Assembly (NCBI GenBank): GCA_019635575.1
Contig: JAHBZF010000023.1
Coordinates: forward strand, 1-35,854
Origin: Pseudolabrys sp.
Lineage (GTDB): Bacteria; Pseudomonadota; Alphaproteobacteria; Rhizobiales; Xanthobacteraceae
Length of the DNA stretch: 35,854 nucleotides
Direction: 5' to 3'
Shown: positions 1 through 7,011 of the stretch, piece after piece
Layout of the letters: each line of letters opens with the position of its first letter
How positions within the stretch are numbered: the stretch's first letter is position 1
Program-made: the position numbers and the translations under genes
Notes under the pieces: generated by a model
Database searches by the model: none
Seen by the model: only the letters and a program-made list of their open reading frames with translations
Told to the model about the DNA's origin: nothing

Positions 1-1417
1 CTATTTCGAGCCGCTGACGCCGGAAGACGTGATCGAGATCATCGACACCGAGCGCCAGAACGGCACGCTGCACGGCGTGATCGTGCAGTTCGGCGGCCAG
101 ACGCCGCTCAAGCTCGCCGACCATCTGGAGAAGGCGAAGATCCCGATCCTCGGCACCTCGCCGGACGCGATCGACCTCGCGGAGGATCGCGACCGCTTCA
201 AGTCGTTGCTCGACACGCTCGGACTGCGCCAGCCGCAGAACGGCATCGCCGCCTCGCCCGCGGCGGCGCGCGCGATGGTCGAGAGCATGGGCTATCCGGT
301 GGTGGTGCGTCCCTCTTACGTGCTCGGCGGCCGCGGCATGGCGATCGTGCGCGACGCGGCGCAGCTCGACCGCTATCTGGCGCGGCTGTCCAGCGATCTC
401 GACCGGCCGTCCGAGCTCGTCGTGTCGAAGAAAAGCCCGCTGCTGCTCGACCGCTATCTCACCGACGCCACCGAAGTGGACGTCGACTGCATCGCCGACG
501 GCACCGACACCTATATCGCCGGCATCATGGAGCACATCGAGGAAGCCGGCATCCATTCCGGCGATTCAGCCTGCGCGCTGCCGCCGTTCTCGCTCGACCG
601 GAAGACCATCCAGGAGTTGGAGCGGCAGACCCGCGAACTGGCGCTCGCGCTCAAGGTCGGCGGGCTGATGAACGTGCAATACGCCATCAAGGACGGCGAC
701 ATCTATGTGCTCGAAGTGAATCCGCGCGCCTCGCGCACGGTGCCGTTCGTCGCCAAGGTGATCGGCATTCCGGTGGCGAAGATCGCGGCGCGGATCATGG
801 CCGGCGAGCGGCTGGCAAGCTTCAACCTCAAGCCGCCGACCTACACGCACCGGGCGGTGAAGGAAGCGGTGTTCCCGTTCAACCGGTTCCCCGGCGTCGA
901 TACCCTGCTCGGGCCGGAGATGAAGTCCACCGGCGAGGTGATGGGGCTCGACCGCGAGCACCACATCGCCTTCGTCAAAAGCCAGCTCGGCGGCGGCTCG
1001 CGGCTGCCCAAGACCGGCACGGTGTTCGTCTCGGTGCGCGACGCCGACAAGGCGCGCATCCTCGATTCGGTGAAACTGCTGGCGGGGCTTGGGTTTAAGG
1101 TTCTCGCCACCTCGGGGAACCAGCGGTTCCTGGCGGAGCACGGGGTCGAGGCGATCCGGGTCAACAAGGCCATGGAGGGCCGCCCGTCGATCGTCGACGC
1201 CATCAAAAACGGCGAAGTCCAGCTCGTTTTCAACACCACCGAGGGGGCCAGCGCGGTGTCGGACAGCCGGTCGCTGCGCCAGGCTGCCCTCTTGCATAAA
1301 GTCCCCTACTACACCACTCTCTCAGGAGCGGTTGCTGCGGCGCAGGGCATCAAAGCCTATCTCGGGGGTGATCTCGAGGTGCATGCGCTGCAGAGTTATT
1401 TTGGGGGGCGGGCCTAA
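1..1417 (+). CDS. carB: Carbamoyl-phosphate synthase large subunit, C-terminal part (5' end outside window)
   Basis: This is the 3' part of carB, which makes carbamoyl phosphate from bicarbonate, ATP and glutamine-derived ammonia for pyrimidine and arginine synthesis. The open frame runs in from the left edge (first full codon at base 2) and shows 471 residues. The full protein is usually about 1,070-1,100 residues, so roughly the last 43% is here. It holds the second ATP-grasp unit: a [15 protein letters not shown] segment near the start, [14 protein letters not shown] in the middle and the metal-binding [15 protein letters not shown]. It ends in an MGS-like allosteric domain containing [11 protein letters not shown] and NTTEG. 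The GTG at base 29 is internal and is not a start. The TAA stop is at 1415-1417 and greA follows 168 bp later. I see no clear U-tract terminator in that gap. Identification is firm. Confidence 0.97.
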   Translation, partial: YFEPLTPEDVIEIIDTERQNGTLHGVIVQFGGQTPLKLADHLEKAKIPILGTSPDAIDLAEDRDRFKSLLDTLGLRQPQNGIAASPAAARAMVESMGYPVVVRPSYVLGGRGMAIVRDAAQLDRYLARLSSDLDRPSELVVSKKSPLLLDRYLTDATEVDVDCIADGTDTYIAGIMEHIEEAGIHSGDSACALPPFSLDRKTIQELERQTRELALALKVGGLMNVQYAIKDGDIYVLEVNPRASRTVPFVAKVIGIPVAKIAARIMAGERLASFNLKPPTYTHRAVKEAVFPFNRFPGVDTLLGPEMKSTGEVMGLDREHHIAFVKSQLGGGSRLPKTGTVFVSVRDADKARILDSVKLLAGLGFKVLATSGNQRFLAEHGVEAIRVNKAMEGRPSIVDAIKNGEVQLVFNTTEGASAVSDSRSLRQAALLHKVPYYTTLSGAVAAAQGIKAYLGGDLEVHALQSYFGGRA

Positions 1418-1585
1418 CAGCCTCCTCTGCAAGACCGTCATAGTCCGGCAAAGTTCCGACCGTCACCGGCCTCTCCGGGCCGCGGCTGGAACGTTTCGCC
1501 GGACCTCGCCGTAAGACTCCGGGCAGCGCGCGCCGCTACCGGAGTCGAATTGCGAGTGGAAGATAGTGAAAGGCGGACAGAGACG

Positions 1586-2059
1586 ATGGACAAGATTCCG
1601 ATGACGGCTGAAGGGTATTCCCTGCTCGAAGCCGAGTTGAAGCAGTGCCAGCAGGTCGAGCGCCCGCGGATCATCCAGCAGATCAGCGAAGCGCGCTCCC
1701 ATGGCGACCTGTCCGAGAACGCGGAATACCACGCGGCCAAGGAAGCGCAGTCGCATAACGAGGGCCGCATCGCCGAACTCGAGGACAAGCTCGCGCGCGC
1801 CGACGTGATCGACGTGTCGAAACTGTCGGGCGACACCGTGAAATTCGGCGCGACCGTGACCTTGATCGACGAGGACACCGAAGAGAAGAAGGTGTGGCAG
1901 ATCGTCGGCGAGCCGGAAGCGAACGCGAAATCCGGCAAGATCTCCATCACCTCGCCGCTGGCGCGCGCGCTGATCGGCAAGAGCAAGGGCGCGACCGTCG
2001 AGGTCGTGGCGCCGGGCGGCGCCAAGGCCTACGAGATCAAGAAGGTCGACTGGCGGTAA
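1586..2059 (+). CDS. greA: Transcription elongation factor GreA
   Basis: GreA rescues backtracked RNA polymerase by stimulating cleavage of the transcript 3' end. The 157-residue product matches the usual 155-160 residue length. Residues 1 to about 75 form the N-terminal coiled coil that enters the polymerase secondary channel. Its tip sequence [15 protein letters not shown] carries the acidic pair Asp41 and Glu44 that coordinates the catalytic metal. Residues from about 80 form the FKBP-like C-terminal domain, with [18 protein letters not shown] near the end. I chose the ATG at 1586 because MDKIPMT is the normal GreA beginning and AGGCGG lies 10-15 bp upstream. An in-frame start at 1550 would add 12 atypical residues. 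The gene lies downstream of carB on the same strand and ends at a strong hairpin terminator. Confidence 0.97.
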   Translation: MDKIPMTAEGYSLLEAELKQCQQVERPRIIQQISEARSHGDLSENAEYHAAKEAQSHNEGRIAELEDKLARADVIDVSKLSGDTVKFGATVTLIDEDTEEKKVWQIVGEPEANAKSGKISITSPLARALIGKSKGATVEVVAPGGAKAYEIKKVDWR

Positions 2060-2082
2060 GCGTCGTCGACAGTCGTCAATTC

Positions 2083-2110
2083 AAAAAGCCCGGCTCATGC
2101 CGGGCTTTTT
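2083..2110. terminator. Bidirectional intrinsic terminator between greA and the TSUP gene
   Basis: A perfect 12-bp stem is present: AAAAAGCCCGGC at 2083-2094, loop TCAT, and GCCGGGCTTTTT at 2099-2110. The A-run and T-run flank the GC core on both sides, so it can stop greA transcription from the left and TSUP transcription from the right. It lies between two convergent genes, as expected. Confidence 0.9.
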
Positions 2111-2118
2111 CATGCCTG

Positions 2119-2880
2119 TCATCCGCGCACGAAGAACACCACGGTGAGCACCGCGCCGACGCCGACGACCACGGCGCGGATCGCCGCATCGGGAACGCGG
2201 CGCGCGATGGCGACGCCGTAATAGCCGCCGATGATCGAGGCAACCGCCACCACCAGCGCCTGCGGCCAGTGCACGAGATCGTTGGCGATCAGCAGGATCA
2301 CCGCGACGAGCTGCGCCAGCACGCAGGCGATGTTCTTGATGGCGTTGGCGCGATGAAAATCGCCGGTATGCAGCAAAGCAAGCGCGGCGAGCCACATGAT
2401 GCCCTGCCCGGCGCCGAAGAAGCCGCCATAAACAGCGACCACCGCGCCGAACAGATAACCCACCACGGTCATGCCGCCGCCGCTGCTGCCTTTGGCGAAG
2501 CGTTCGGCCAGCGGCCGGATCTGATTGCTGAACGCGAAGGTGATGGTGGCGACGGCGAGCAGCCACGGCACCAGCGGCCGGAATCCCTTGTCGCCAAGCG
2601 CCACCAGCAGCCAGCCGCCGATCAATCCGCCGGCGATGCCGAGCAAGGCGTAGGGCAGCATCTCGCGCAGACGCGAGCGCGTCTCCTGCCAATAGGCGGC
2701 GCCGGTGGCGAAGCTGCCGGGAATGAGACCGACCGCCGAGGTGGCGTTCGCGTCGAGCGTCGGCATGCCGAACGCGACCATCACCGGAAACACGAAGAAC
2801 GTGCCGCCACCGGCGACAGCATTGATGACACCGGCGGCCAATCCCGTCGCGGCCAGCAGCAGAAGCTCAGTCAAAGACAC
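2119..2880 (-). CDS. TSUP (TauE/SafE, DUF81) family membrane permease
   Basis: This is a 253-residue membrane protein of the TSUP family, whose members are mostly implicated in export or uptake of sulfur compounds or organic anions. It begins with MSLTELLLLAATGLAAGVIN, followed by the family's glycine-rich AVAGGGTFFVFP segment. A second, internally repeated motif, YGGFFGAGQGIMW, appears in the second half, giving the inverted two-repeat layout typical of TSUP. I count seven to eight hydrophobic segments. The start codon is GTG (2878-2880); a GGGA lies upstream and no better ATG is in frame. The gene lies 60 bp downstream of the Lrp-type regulator on the same strand, so the two are probably co-transcribed and the permease may be regulated by it. 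An amino-acid-linked substrate is therefore possible, but the sequence does not reveal the substrate. Confidence 0.88.
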   Translation of the reverse strand: MSLTELLLLAATGLAAGVINAVAGGGTFFVFPVMVAFGMPTLDANATSAVGLIPGSFATGAAYWQETRSRLREMLPYALLGIAGGLIGGWLLVALGDKGFRPLVPWLLAVATITFAFSNQIRPLAERFAKGSSGGGMTVVGYLFGAVVAVYGGFFGAGQGIMWLAALALLHTGDFHRANAIKNIACVLAQLVAVILLIANDLVHWPQALVVAVASIIGGYYGVAIARRVPDAAIRAVVVGVGAVLTVVFFVRG

Positions 2881-2940
2881 GTTGATTTCCCGGCAGGCAA
2901 AGCAAATGGAAGGAAGCGAAGGGAGAACAGGAAACGACGA

Positions 2941-3414
2941 TCAGGTCGCCGTCTCGAACGGCACCATCGCCGCATCCTTGGAGTTGCGCAGCGTCAGCGA
3001 GGTCTTGACGTTGCGCACATGCGGCTCGGCGGTGAGCCGCGTGACGAAATCCTGGAACGTCTTGAGGTCGGGCGCGACGCATTTCAGGACGAAATCGATC
3101 TCGCCGGACAGCATCCAGCATTCGCGCACCAGCGGTTCCTTGCGCACGAACGTCTCGAACGATTTGAGATCGGCGTCGGCCTGGCTGGCGAGATGCACCA
3201 TGGCGAACACGGTCACTTCATAGCCGAGCTGTTTCTGGTCGAGCAGCGCGCGATAGCCCTTGATGTAGCCGGCCTCCTCCAGACCGCGCACGCGGCGCAG
3301 GCACGGCGGGGCGGAAATCCCGACGCGGCGCGCCAGCTCCACATTGGTCATGCGGCCATTGTCCTGAAGCTCCTTCAGGATGTTGCGGTCGATGGCGTCG
3401 ATCTGGTCGGGCAC
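2941..3414 (-). CDS. Lrp/AsnC family transcriptional regulator
   Basis: This 157-residue protein is a feast/famine regulator. The N-terminal winged helix-turn-helix begins IDAIDRNILKELQDNGRMTN and continues through VELARRVGISAPPCLRRVRGLE. The C-terminal RAM/AsnC_trans domain contains EPLVRECWMLSGEIDFVLK and ends with the LTAEPHVRNVKTSLTLR segment. The long open frame reaches 3576, but its first 54 residues are unlike Lrp proteins. The GTG at 3412-3414 places the protein start exactly where Lrp proteins begin and has GGAG about 8 bp upstream. A 7+5+7 bp palindrome at 3470-3488, 56 bp upstream, is a candidate autoregulatory site. It is divergent from trxB and upstream of the TSUP permease on its own strand. 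The effector amino acid cannot be read from sequence. Confidence 0.92.
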   Translation of the reverse strand: MPDQIDAIDRNILKELQDNGRMTNVELARRVGISAPPCLRRVRGLEEAGYIKGYRALLDQKQLGYEVTVFAMVHLASQADADLKSFETFVRKEPLVRECWMLSGEIDFVLKCVAPDLKTFQDFVTRLTAEPHVRNVKTSLTLRNSKDAAMVPFETAT

Positions 3415-3469
3415 GAAAACTCCGGAAGGCGTCAGGGGACGGTCACACAGGCGATAGCCGCCTCCATAC

Positions 3470-3488
3470 CGCGAAAGAATGTTTCGCG
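3470..3488. promoter_or_regulatory. Palindrome upstream of lrp-type gene, candidate operator
   Basis: CGCGAAA at 3470-3476, spacer GAATG, and TTTCGCG at 3482-3488 form a perfect 7-bp inverted repeat. On the minus strand it falls in the spacer before a possible -10 TATGGA (3463-3468). Lrp/AsnC proteins commonly bind palindromes in their own promoters, so autoregulation is a reasonable inference. The palindrome itself is seen directly; binding is not. Confidence 0.35.
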
Positions 3489-3653
3489 AAAGATTATTGC
3501 GCGCACAACTCACCTGCTTCTGCGCAGACCTGCAAGTTGTGGCCGTCCGGAGCCCTGTGGGTTGCGCTTCTTGCATAGCTCGGCGGAAAGCCTATGTTGT
3601 CGCACGTCTGCTATGCGGCGACCGCCGCCGGCAAGACCATCAGGCGCGACTTC

Positions 3654-4619
3654 ATGGCCACATCACAGCACGTCAAACTTCTCATCATCGGCTCCGGGCC
3701 GGCGGGCTACACCGCCGCGATCTATGCCGCGCGCGCCATGCTCGAGCCGGTGCTGATCCAGGGCATGCAGCCGGGCGGCCAGCTCACCATCACCACCGAT
3801 GTCGAGAACTATCCGGGCTTCGCCGACGTGATCCAGGGTCCGTGGCTGATGGAACAGATGCAGAAGCAGGCCGAGCATGTCGGCACCCGCATCGTCTACG
3901 ACCACGTCAACAAGGTCGATCTCGACCAGCGCCCATTCCGTGTGCATCTGGACTCGGGCGACAGCTATCTGGCCGATGCGCTGATCGTCGCCACCGGCGC
4001 GCAGGCGCGCTGGCTCGATCTGCCCTCCGAGCAGAAGTTCAAGGGCTATGGCGTCTCCGCCTGCGCCACCTGCGACGGCTTCTTCTACAAGAACAAGGAA
4101 GTGATCGTCGTCGGCGGCGGCAATACCGCGGTCGAGGAAGCGCTGTTCCTCACCAATTTCGCCAGCAAGGTGACGATCGTGCACCGGCGCGACCATTTCC
4201 GCGCGGAGAAGATCCTGCAGGACCGCCTGTTCAAGAATCCGAAGGTCGAGGTGGTGTGGGACAGCGCGCTCGAGGACGTGAGCGGCGACGAGAACCCGCT
4301 GAAGGTGCGCAAGGCGAAGTTGAAGAACGTCAAGACCGGCGCGATCACCGAACGCGCCATCGACGGCATCTTCATCGCCATCGGCCATTCGCCGGCGACC
4401 GAACTGTTCGTCGACAAGCTGAAGATGAAGCCGTCGGGCTACATCGCCACCGCGCCGCATTCGACCGCGACCTCCGTGCCGGGCGTGTTCGCCGCCGGCG
4501 ACGTCACCGATGACATCTACCGGCAGGCGGTGACCGCCGCCGGCCAGGGCTGCATGGCGGCGCTCGAAGCGGAACGCTTCATCGCCGCGCACGAACAAAA
4601 CCGCGACGCGGCGGAATAA
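3654..4619 (+). CDS. trxB: Thioredoxin-disulfide reductase
   Basis: TrxB is a cytoplasmic FAD flavoprotein that uses NADPH to reduce thioredoxin. The 321-residue product has the low-Mr bacterial layout. The FAD-binding GSGPAGYTAA is at about residues 13-22. The redox-active CATC (Cys137, Cys140) sits in SACATCDGFFY. The NADPH-binding GGGNTAVEEA is at 154-163, with HRRD at 177-180, and the C-terminal FAD motif GVFAAGDVTDDIYRQ follows. The open frame extends 20 codons upstream to 3594, but the ATG at 3654 (MATSQHVKLLIIGSG) gives the normal family length, so I use it. The ribosome binding site there is weak. The LysR gene begins 2 bp after the stop, so the two are almost certainly one operon. 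Confidence 0.96.
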   Translation: MATSQHVKLLIIGSGPAGYTAAIYAARAMLEPVLIQGMQPGGQLTITTDVENYPGFADVIQGPWLMEQMQKQAEHVGTRIVYDHVNKVDLDQRPFRVHLDSGDSYLADALIVATGAQARWLDLPSEQKFKGYGVSACATCDGFFYKNKEVIVVGGGNTAVEEALFLTNFASKVTIVHRRDHFRAEKILQDRLFKNPKVEVVWDSALEDVSGDENPLKVRKAKLKNVKTGAITERAIDGIFIAIGHSPATELFVDKLKMKPSGYIATAPHSTATSVPGVFAAGDVTDDIYRQAVTAAGQGCMAALEAERFIAAHEQNRDAAE

Positions 4620-4621
4620 TC

Positions 4622-5533
4622 ATGATCCCCACACGATCGACCATGGACTGGGACAAGCTCAAGGTGTTCCACGCGGCGGCGGAAGCCGGCAGCTTCACCC
4701 ATGCGGGCGAGCGGCTCGGGCTCTCGCAATCCGCGGTGTCGCGCCAGGTGAGCGCGCTCGAAGCGGAACTGTCGGTGTCGCTGTTTCACCGCCATGCGCG
4801 CGGCCTGATCCTGACCGAACAGGGCGAACTGCTGTTCCGCACCGCGCATGAAGTGTTCATGAAGCTGGAGGCGGCGCGCACCAAGCTCACCGACAGCCGC
4901 GAACGGCCGAACGGCGAATTGAAGATCACCACCACGCCCGGCATCGGCATCCACTGGCTGACGCCGCGACTCGGCGAATTCCTCGATCTTTATCCGGACG
5001 TGCAGGTGAACCTGATCACCACCGACGAGGAGCTCGATCTGGCGATGCGTGAGGCCGACGTGGCGATCCGCCTGCGCCAGCCGACGCAACCGGACCTCAT
5101 CCAGCGCAAGCTGTTCTCGGTGCATTCGCACGTCTATGCGACCCCGGACTATCTCAAGCGTTTCGGCACGCCGCGCACCATCGAGGATCTCGAAGGCCAT
5201 CGCATTCTGCTGCTGGGCGGCGCCGCGCCGTCCTATCTGCAGAACCGCCGCTGGCTGATCGAGACCGGGCGCGAGGGCAAGCCGCCGCGCGCGCCGCATC
5301 TGATCATCAACAACGTGCTCGGTCTGTTGCGCGCGTGCCAGAAGGGTCTCGGCATCGCCGTGCTGCCCGACTATCTGGTCGAGGACAATCACGGTCTCGT
5401 GCAACTGTTCAGCAACGCCGAGACGTTGGCGATGGAAGCGTACTTCGTCTATCCGGAAGAGCTGAAGTCGGTCGCGCGCATTCAGGTATTCCGCGACTTC
5501 CTCGTCGCCAACGCGCAACGCTGGAACTATTGA
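4622..5533 (+). CDS. LysR-family transcriptional regulator
   Basis: This is a 303-residue LysR-type regulator. The N-terminal helix-turn-helix (about residues 8-67) contains the typical AAAEAGSFTHAGERLGLSQS, then AVSRQVSALE and LILTEQGE. A linker helix follows, then the periplasmic-binding-protein-like effector domain starting GELKITTTPGIG. That domain includes EADVAIRLRQP and LLRACQKGLGIAVLPDYLV, both usual in the family. The start could be the ATG at 4622 or the ATG at 4643 (MDWDKLKVFHAAA); the second gives the more usual LysR beginning. It follows trxB by 2 bp, so it should be expressed with it, unlike the divergent target arrangement common for LysR genes. A role in redox control is only an inference from position. 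The inducer is unknown. Confidence 0.93.
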   Translation: MIPTRSTMDWDKLKVFHAAAEAGSFTHAGERLGLSQSAVSRQVSALEAELSVSLFHRHARGLILTEQGELLFRTAHEVFMKLEAARTKLTDSRERPNGELKITTTPGIGIHWLTPRLGEFLDLYPDVQVNLITTDEELDLAMREADVAIRLRQPTQPDLIQRKLFSVHSHVYATPDYLKRFGTPRTIEDLEGHRILLLGGAAPSYLQNRRWLIETGREGKPPRAPHLIINNVLGLLRACQKGLGIAVLPDYLVEDNHGLVQLFSNAETLAMEAYFVYPEELKSVARIQVFRDFLVANAQRWNY

Positions 5534-5717
5534 TCCGCATCAACTGCGTCAACAGGACACCGCATGGCTGACATGCGGGGTTCTGCGTTGTTCGCATGCA
5601 GGTGGGATCCCATACTTCACGTCATGCCGCGTTGGCTGCCGCATCCTCCCAAGATGAAATGCCGGCGCTGCATGTTCCCCTCTGGAAGCGATTGCCGGTT
5701 CCCCAAACCGGCAACCG
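5534..5717 (+). other. 3' segment after the LysR gene, possible small RNA
   Basis: No convincing coding region is present. The segment holds a short inverted repeat GCATG-GCTGA-CATGC (5563-5577) and, just before the terminator, a perfect 9-bp hairpin TTGCCGGTT (5692-5700), loop CCCCA, AACCGGCAA (5706-5714). A stable hairpin directly followed by a U-tract terminator is a common layout for a trans-acting sRNA or a 3'UTR-derived RNA. Small open frames here lack clear ribosome binding sites. The hairpins are seen; the RNA is inferred and I do not recognise a family. Confidence 0.3.
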
Positions 5718-5746
5718 AACCGGGCCCCTCACGGGGCCCGGTTTTT
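5718..5746 (+). terminator. Intrinsic terminator after trxB-LysR operon
   Basis: An 11-bp perfect stem, AACCGGGCCCC (5718-5728), loop TCAC, GGGGCCCGGTT (5733-5743), runs into a five-T tract ending at 5746. It lies 185 bp after the LysR stop, so either the operon has a long 3' end or a separate RNA ends here. Confidence 0.88.
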
Positions 5747-6060
5747 ATGTGTGCTGCGCAGACGACGCCCGGACCCCTCCCTGCGACGCGCACCGGATGA
5801 CGCGCGGATTCGTCGCGGAAAAAATCCGCTCACCGCGGTTTTTCGACAACACCCGCAGCCGCGCGCGACCGTTGAAAAAACCCTCATGAAATAAAGCGTT
5901 TAATCGGCGAAGCGCCCGCGCGCGACGGCGCAACCCGCGCCCACCGCGCGGATCGCAAAAGGCGCATGACCGGAGCCCGGCCCACCTATTGACCTGCGGC
6001 GGCGGCACCCCGCATATCTTGCAGATACGGATAAAAACGAACGCAAGTGGGAGGGGCCAG
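5747..6060. other. Intergenic region before the dioxygenase gene
   Basis: I see no gene here. It contains a short hairpin GCGGA-AAAAA-TCCGC near 5815-5830, an AT-richer patch around 5870-5905, and a possible promoter near 5989-6018. Small frames crossing the region lack ribosome binding sites and protein-like composition. Confidence 0.5.
5989..6018 (+). promoter_or_regulatory. Possible promoter for the intradiol dioxygenase gene
   Basis: TTGACC (5989-5994) and CATATC (6013-6018) are separated by 18 bp, placing a start site about 35 bp before the ATG at 6061. The -35 is close to consensus and the -10 is weak, so this is tentative. Confidence 0.3.
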
Positions 6061-6939
6061 ATGCCCTATGTGACCGAGGCTACGCTCACCGATATCGCCA
6101 TGGACCGCTGGTCGAACATTCCCGATGCGCGTCTGCGCCAGGTGATGGTCGCGGCCGTGAAGCACCTGCACGCGTTCGTGCGCGAGGTCGAACCCACCAA
6201 GGAAGAATGGTTCACCGCCGTCGACTGGCTGACCCGCATCGGTCAGAAGAGCGACGAGAAGCGGCAGGAGATGATCCTCACCTCCGACGTGCTCGGCGTC
6301 AGCATGCTGGTCGACGCCATCAACAACCGCCGGCCGAGCGGCGCGACGCCGTCAACCGTCGAGGGACCGTTCCACATTCCCAACGCGCCGGAGATCGCCA
6401 ACGGCCAGAACGTCACCGAGGGCGCGCCCGGCGTGCCGTGCATTGTCACCGGCACCATCAAGGGCATGGACGGCAAACCGATCGCCGGTGCCGCCATCGA
6501 CATCTGGCAGACCGACGGCGACGGCCTTTACGAAGCCCAGCGCGAGATCGACCACGCTTACATGCGCGGCGTCTATCACTCGCAGGCGGATGGCTCCTAC
6601 ATCGTGCGCACCGTGGCGCCGATCGGCTACACCATCCCGATGGACGGCCCGGTCGGGGAACTGATGAGCCGGACCACCATCAGCCACTTCCGTCCGGCGC
6701 ATATCCATTTCGCCGTGACGGCACCTGGATACCACAGCCTGGTCACGCATCTGTTTGTGGCCGGCGACGAATATATCGAGACAGACGTTGTCTACGGTGT
6801 GAAGAAGGAATTGATCGCCGACTTCCAGCAGAAGCCGGCGGGAACCGCGATTAACGGCGAAAAGATCGCGTCGCCCTATGTCCAGGTTAACTATGATTTC
6901 GTTCTTGATAAGCAGGCTAAGGCAAAGGCTGCGGCGTGA
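6061..6939 (+). CDS. Intradiol ring-cleavage dioxygenase (catechol/hydroxyquinol 1,2-dioxygenase family)
   Basis: This 292-residue enzyme opens a catechol-type aromatic ring between the two hydroxyls using non-haem Fe(III) and O2. Residues 1 to about 100 form the helical N-terminal dimerisation domain of the catechol/hydroxyquinol branch, including DVLGVSMLVDAINN. The catalytic beta-sandwich follows, with all four iron ligands visible: Tyr157 in GLYEAQ, Tyr190 in GYTIPMDGPVGE, and His214 and His216 in RPAHIHF. The THLFVAGDEYIETDVVYGVK stretch is also family-typical. The ATG at 6061 has a strong GGGAGGGG 5-12 bp upstream; the longer frame from 5989 does not. The overall pattern looks closer to hydroxyquinol 1,2-dioxygenase than to catechol dioxygenase, but I cannot fix the substrate. 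No other aromatic-degradation gene is adjacent. Confidence 0.93.
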   Translation: MPYVTEATLTDIAMDRWSNIPDARLRQVMVAAVKHLHAFVREVEPTKEEWFTAVDWLTRIGQKSDEKRQEMILTSDVLGVSMLVDAINNRRPSGATPSTVEGPFHIPNAPEIANGQNVTEGAPGVPCIVTGTIKGMDGKPIAGAAIDIWQTDGDGLYEAQREIDHAYMRGVYHSQADGSYIVRTVAPIGYTIPMDGPVGELMSRTTISHFRPAHIHFAVTAPGYHSLVTHLFVAGDEYIETDVVYGVKKELIADFQQKPAGTAINGEKIASPYVQVNYDFVLDKQAKAKAAA

Positions 6940-7011
6940 GGCAACTTTCGGTTAAAATGCAGCGTTAATACGGTCACGACTCGCCATCGTCCCGGCAGAA
7001 AAGGATCAGGA

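Noticed and set aside
37-1297. Minus-strand frames antisense to carB
   Set aside because: Shadow frames of a certain gene in GC-rich DNA, without motifs.
3415-3576. N-terminal extension of the Lrp-type protein
   Set aside because: The extra 54 residues do not resemble Lrp proteins and cover the likely promoter; the GTG at 3414 has a good ribosome binding site.
1894-3756. Plus-strand open frame of 620 codons from the end of greA to trxB
   Set aside because: It runs over greA in another frame, a terminator and two minus-strand genes, with no protein-like features.
5564-5889. Small open frames after the LysR gene as possible short proteins
   Set aside because: They cross a strong terminator, lack ribosome binding sites and have composition typical of chance frames. 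A short peptide from the ATG near 5564 is not excluded.
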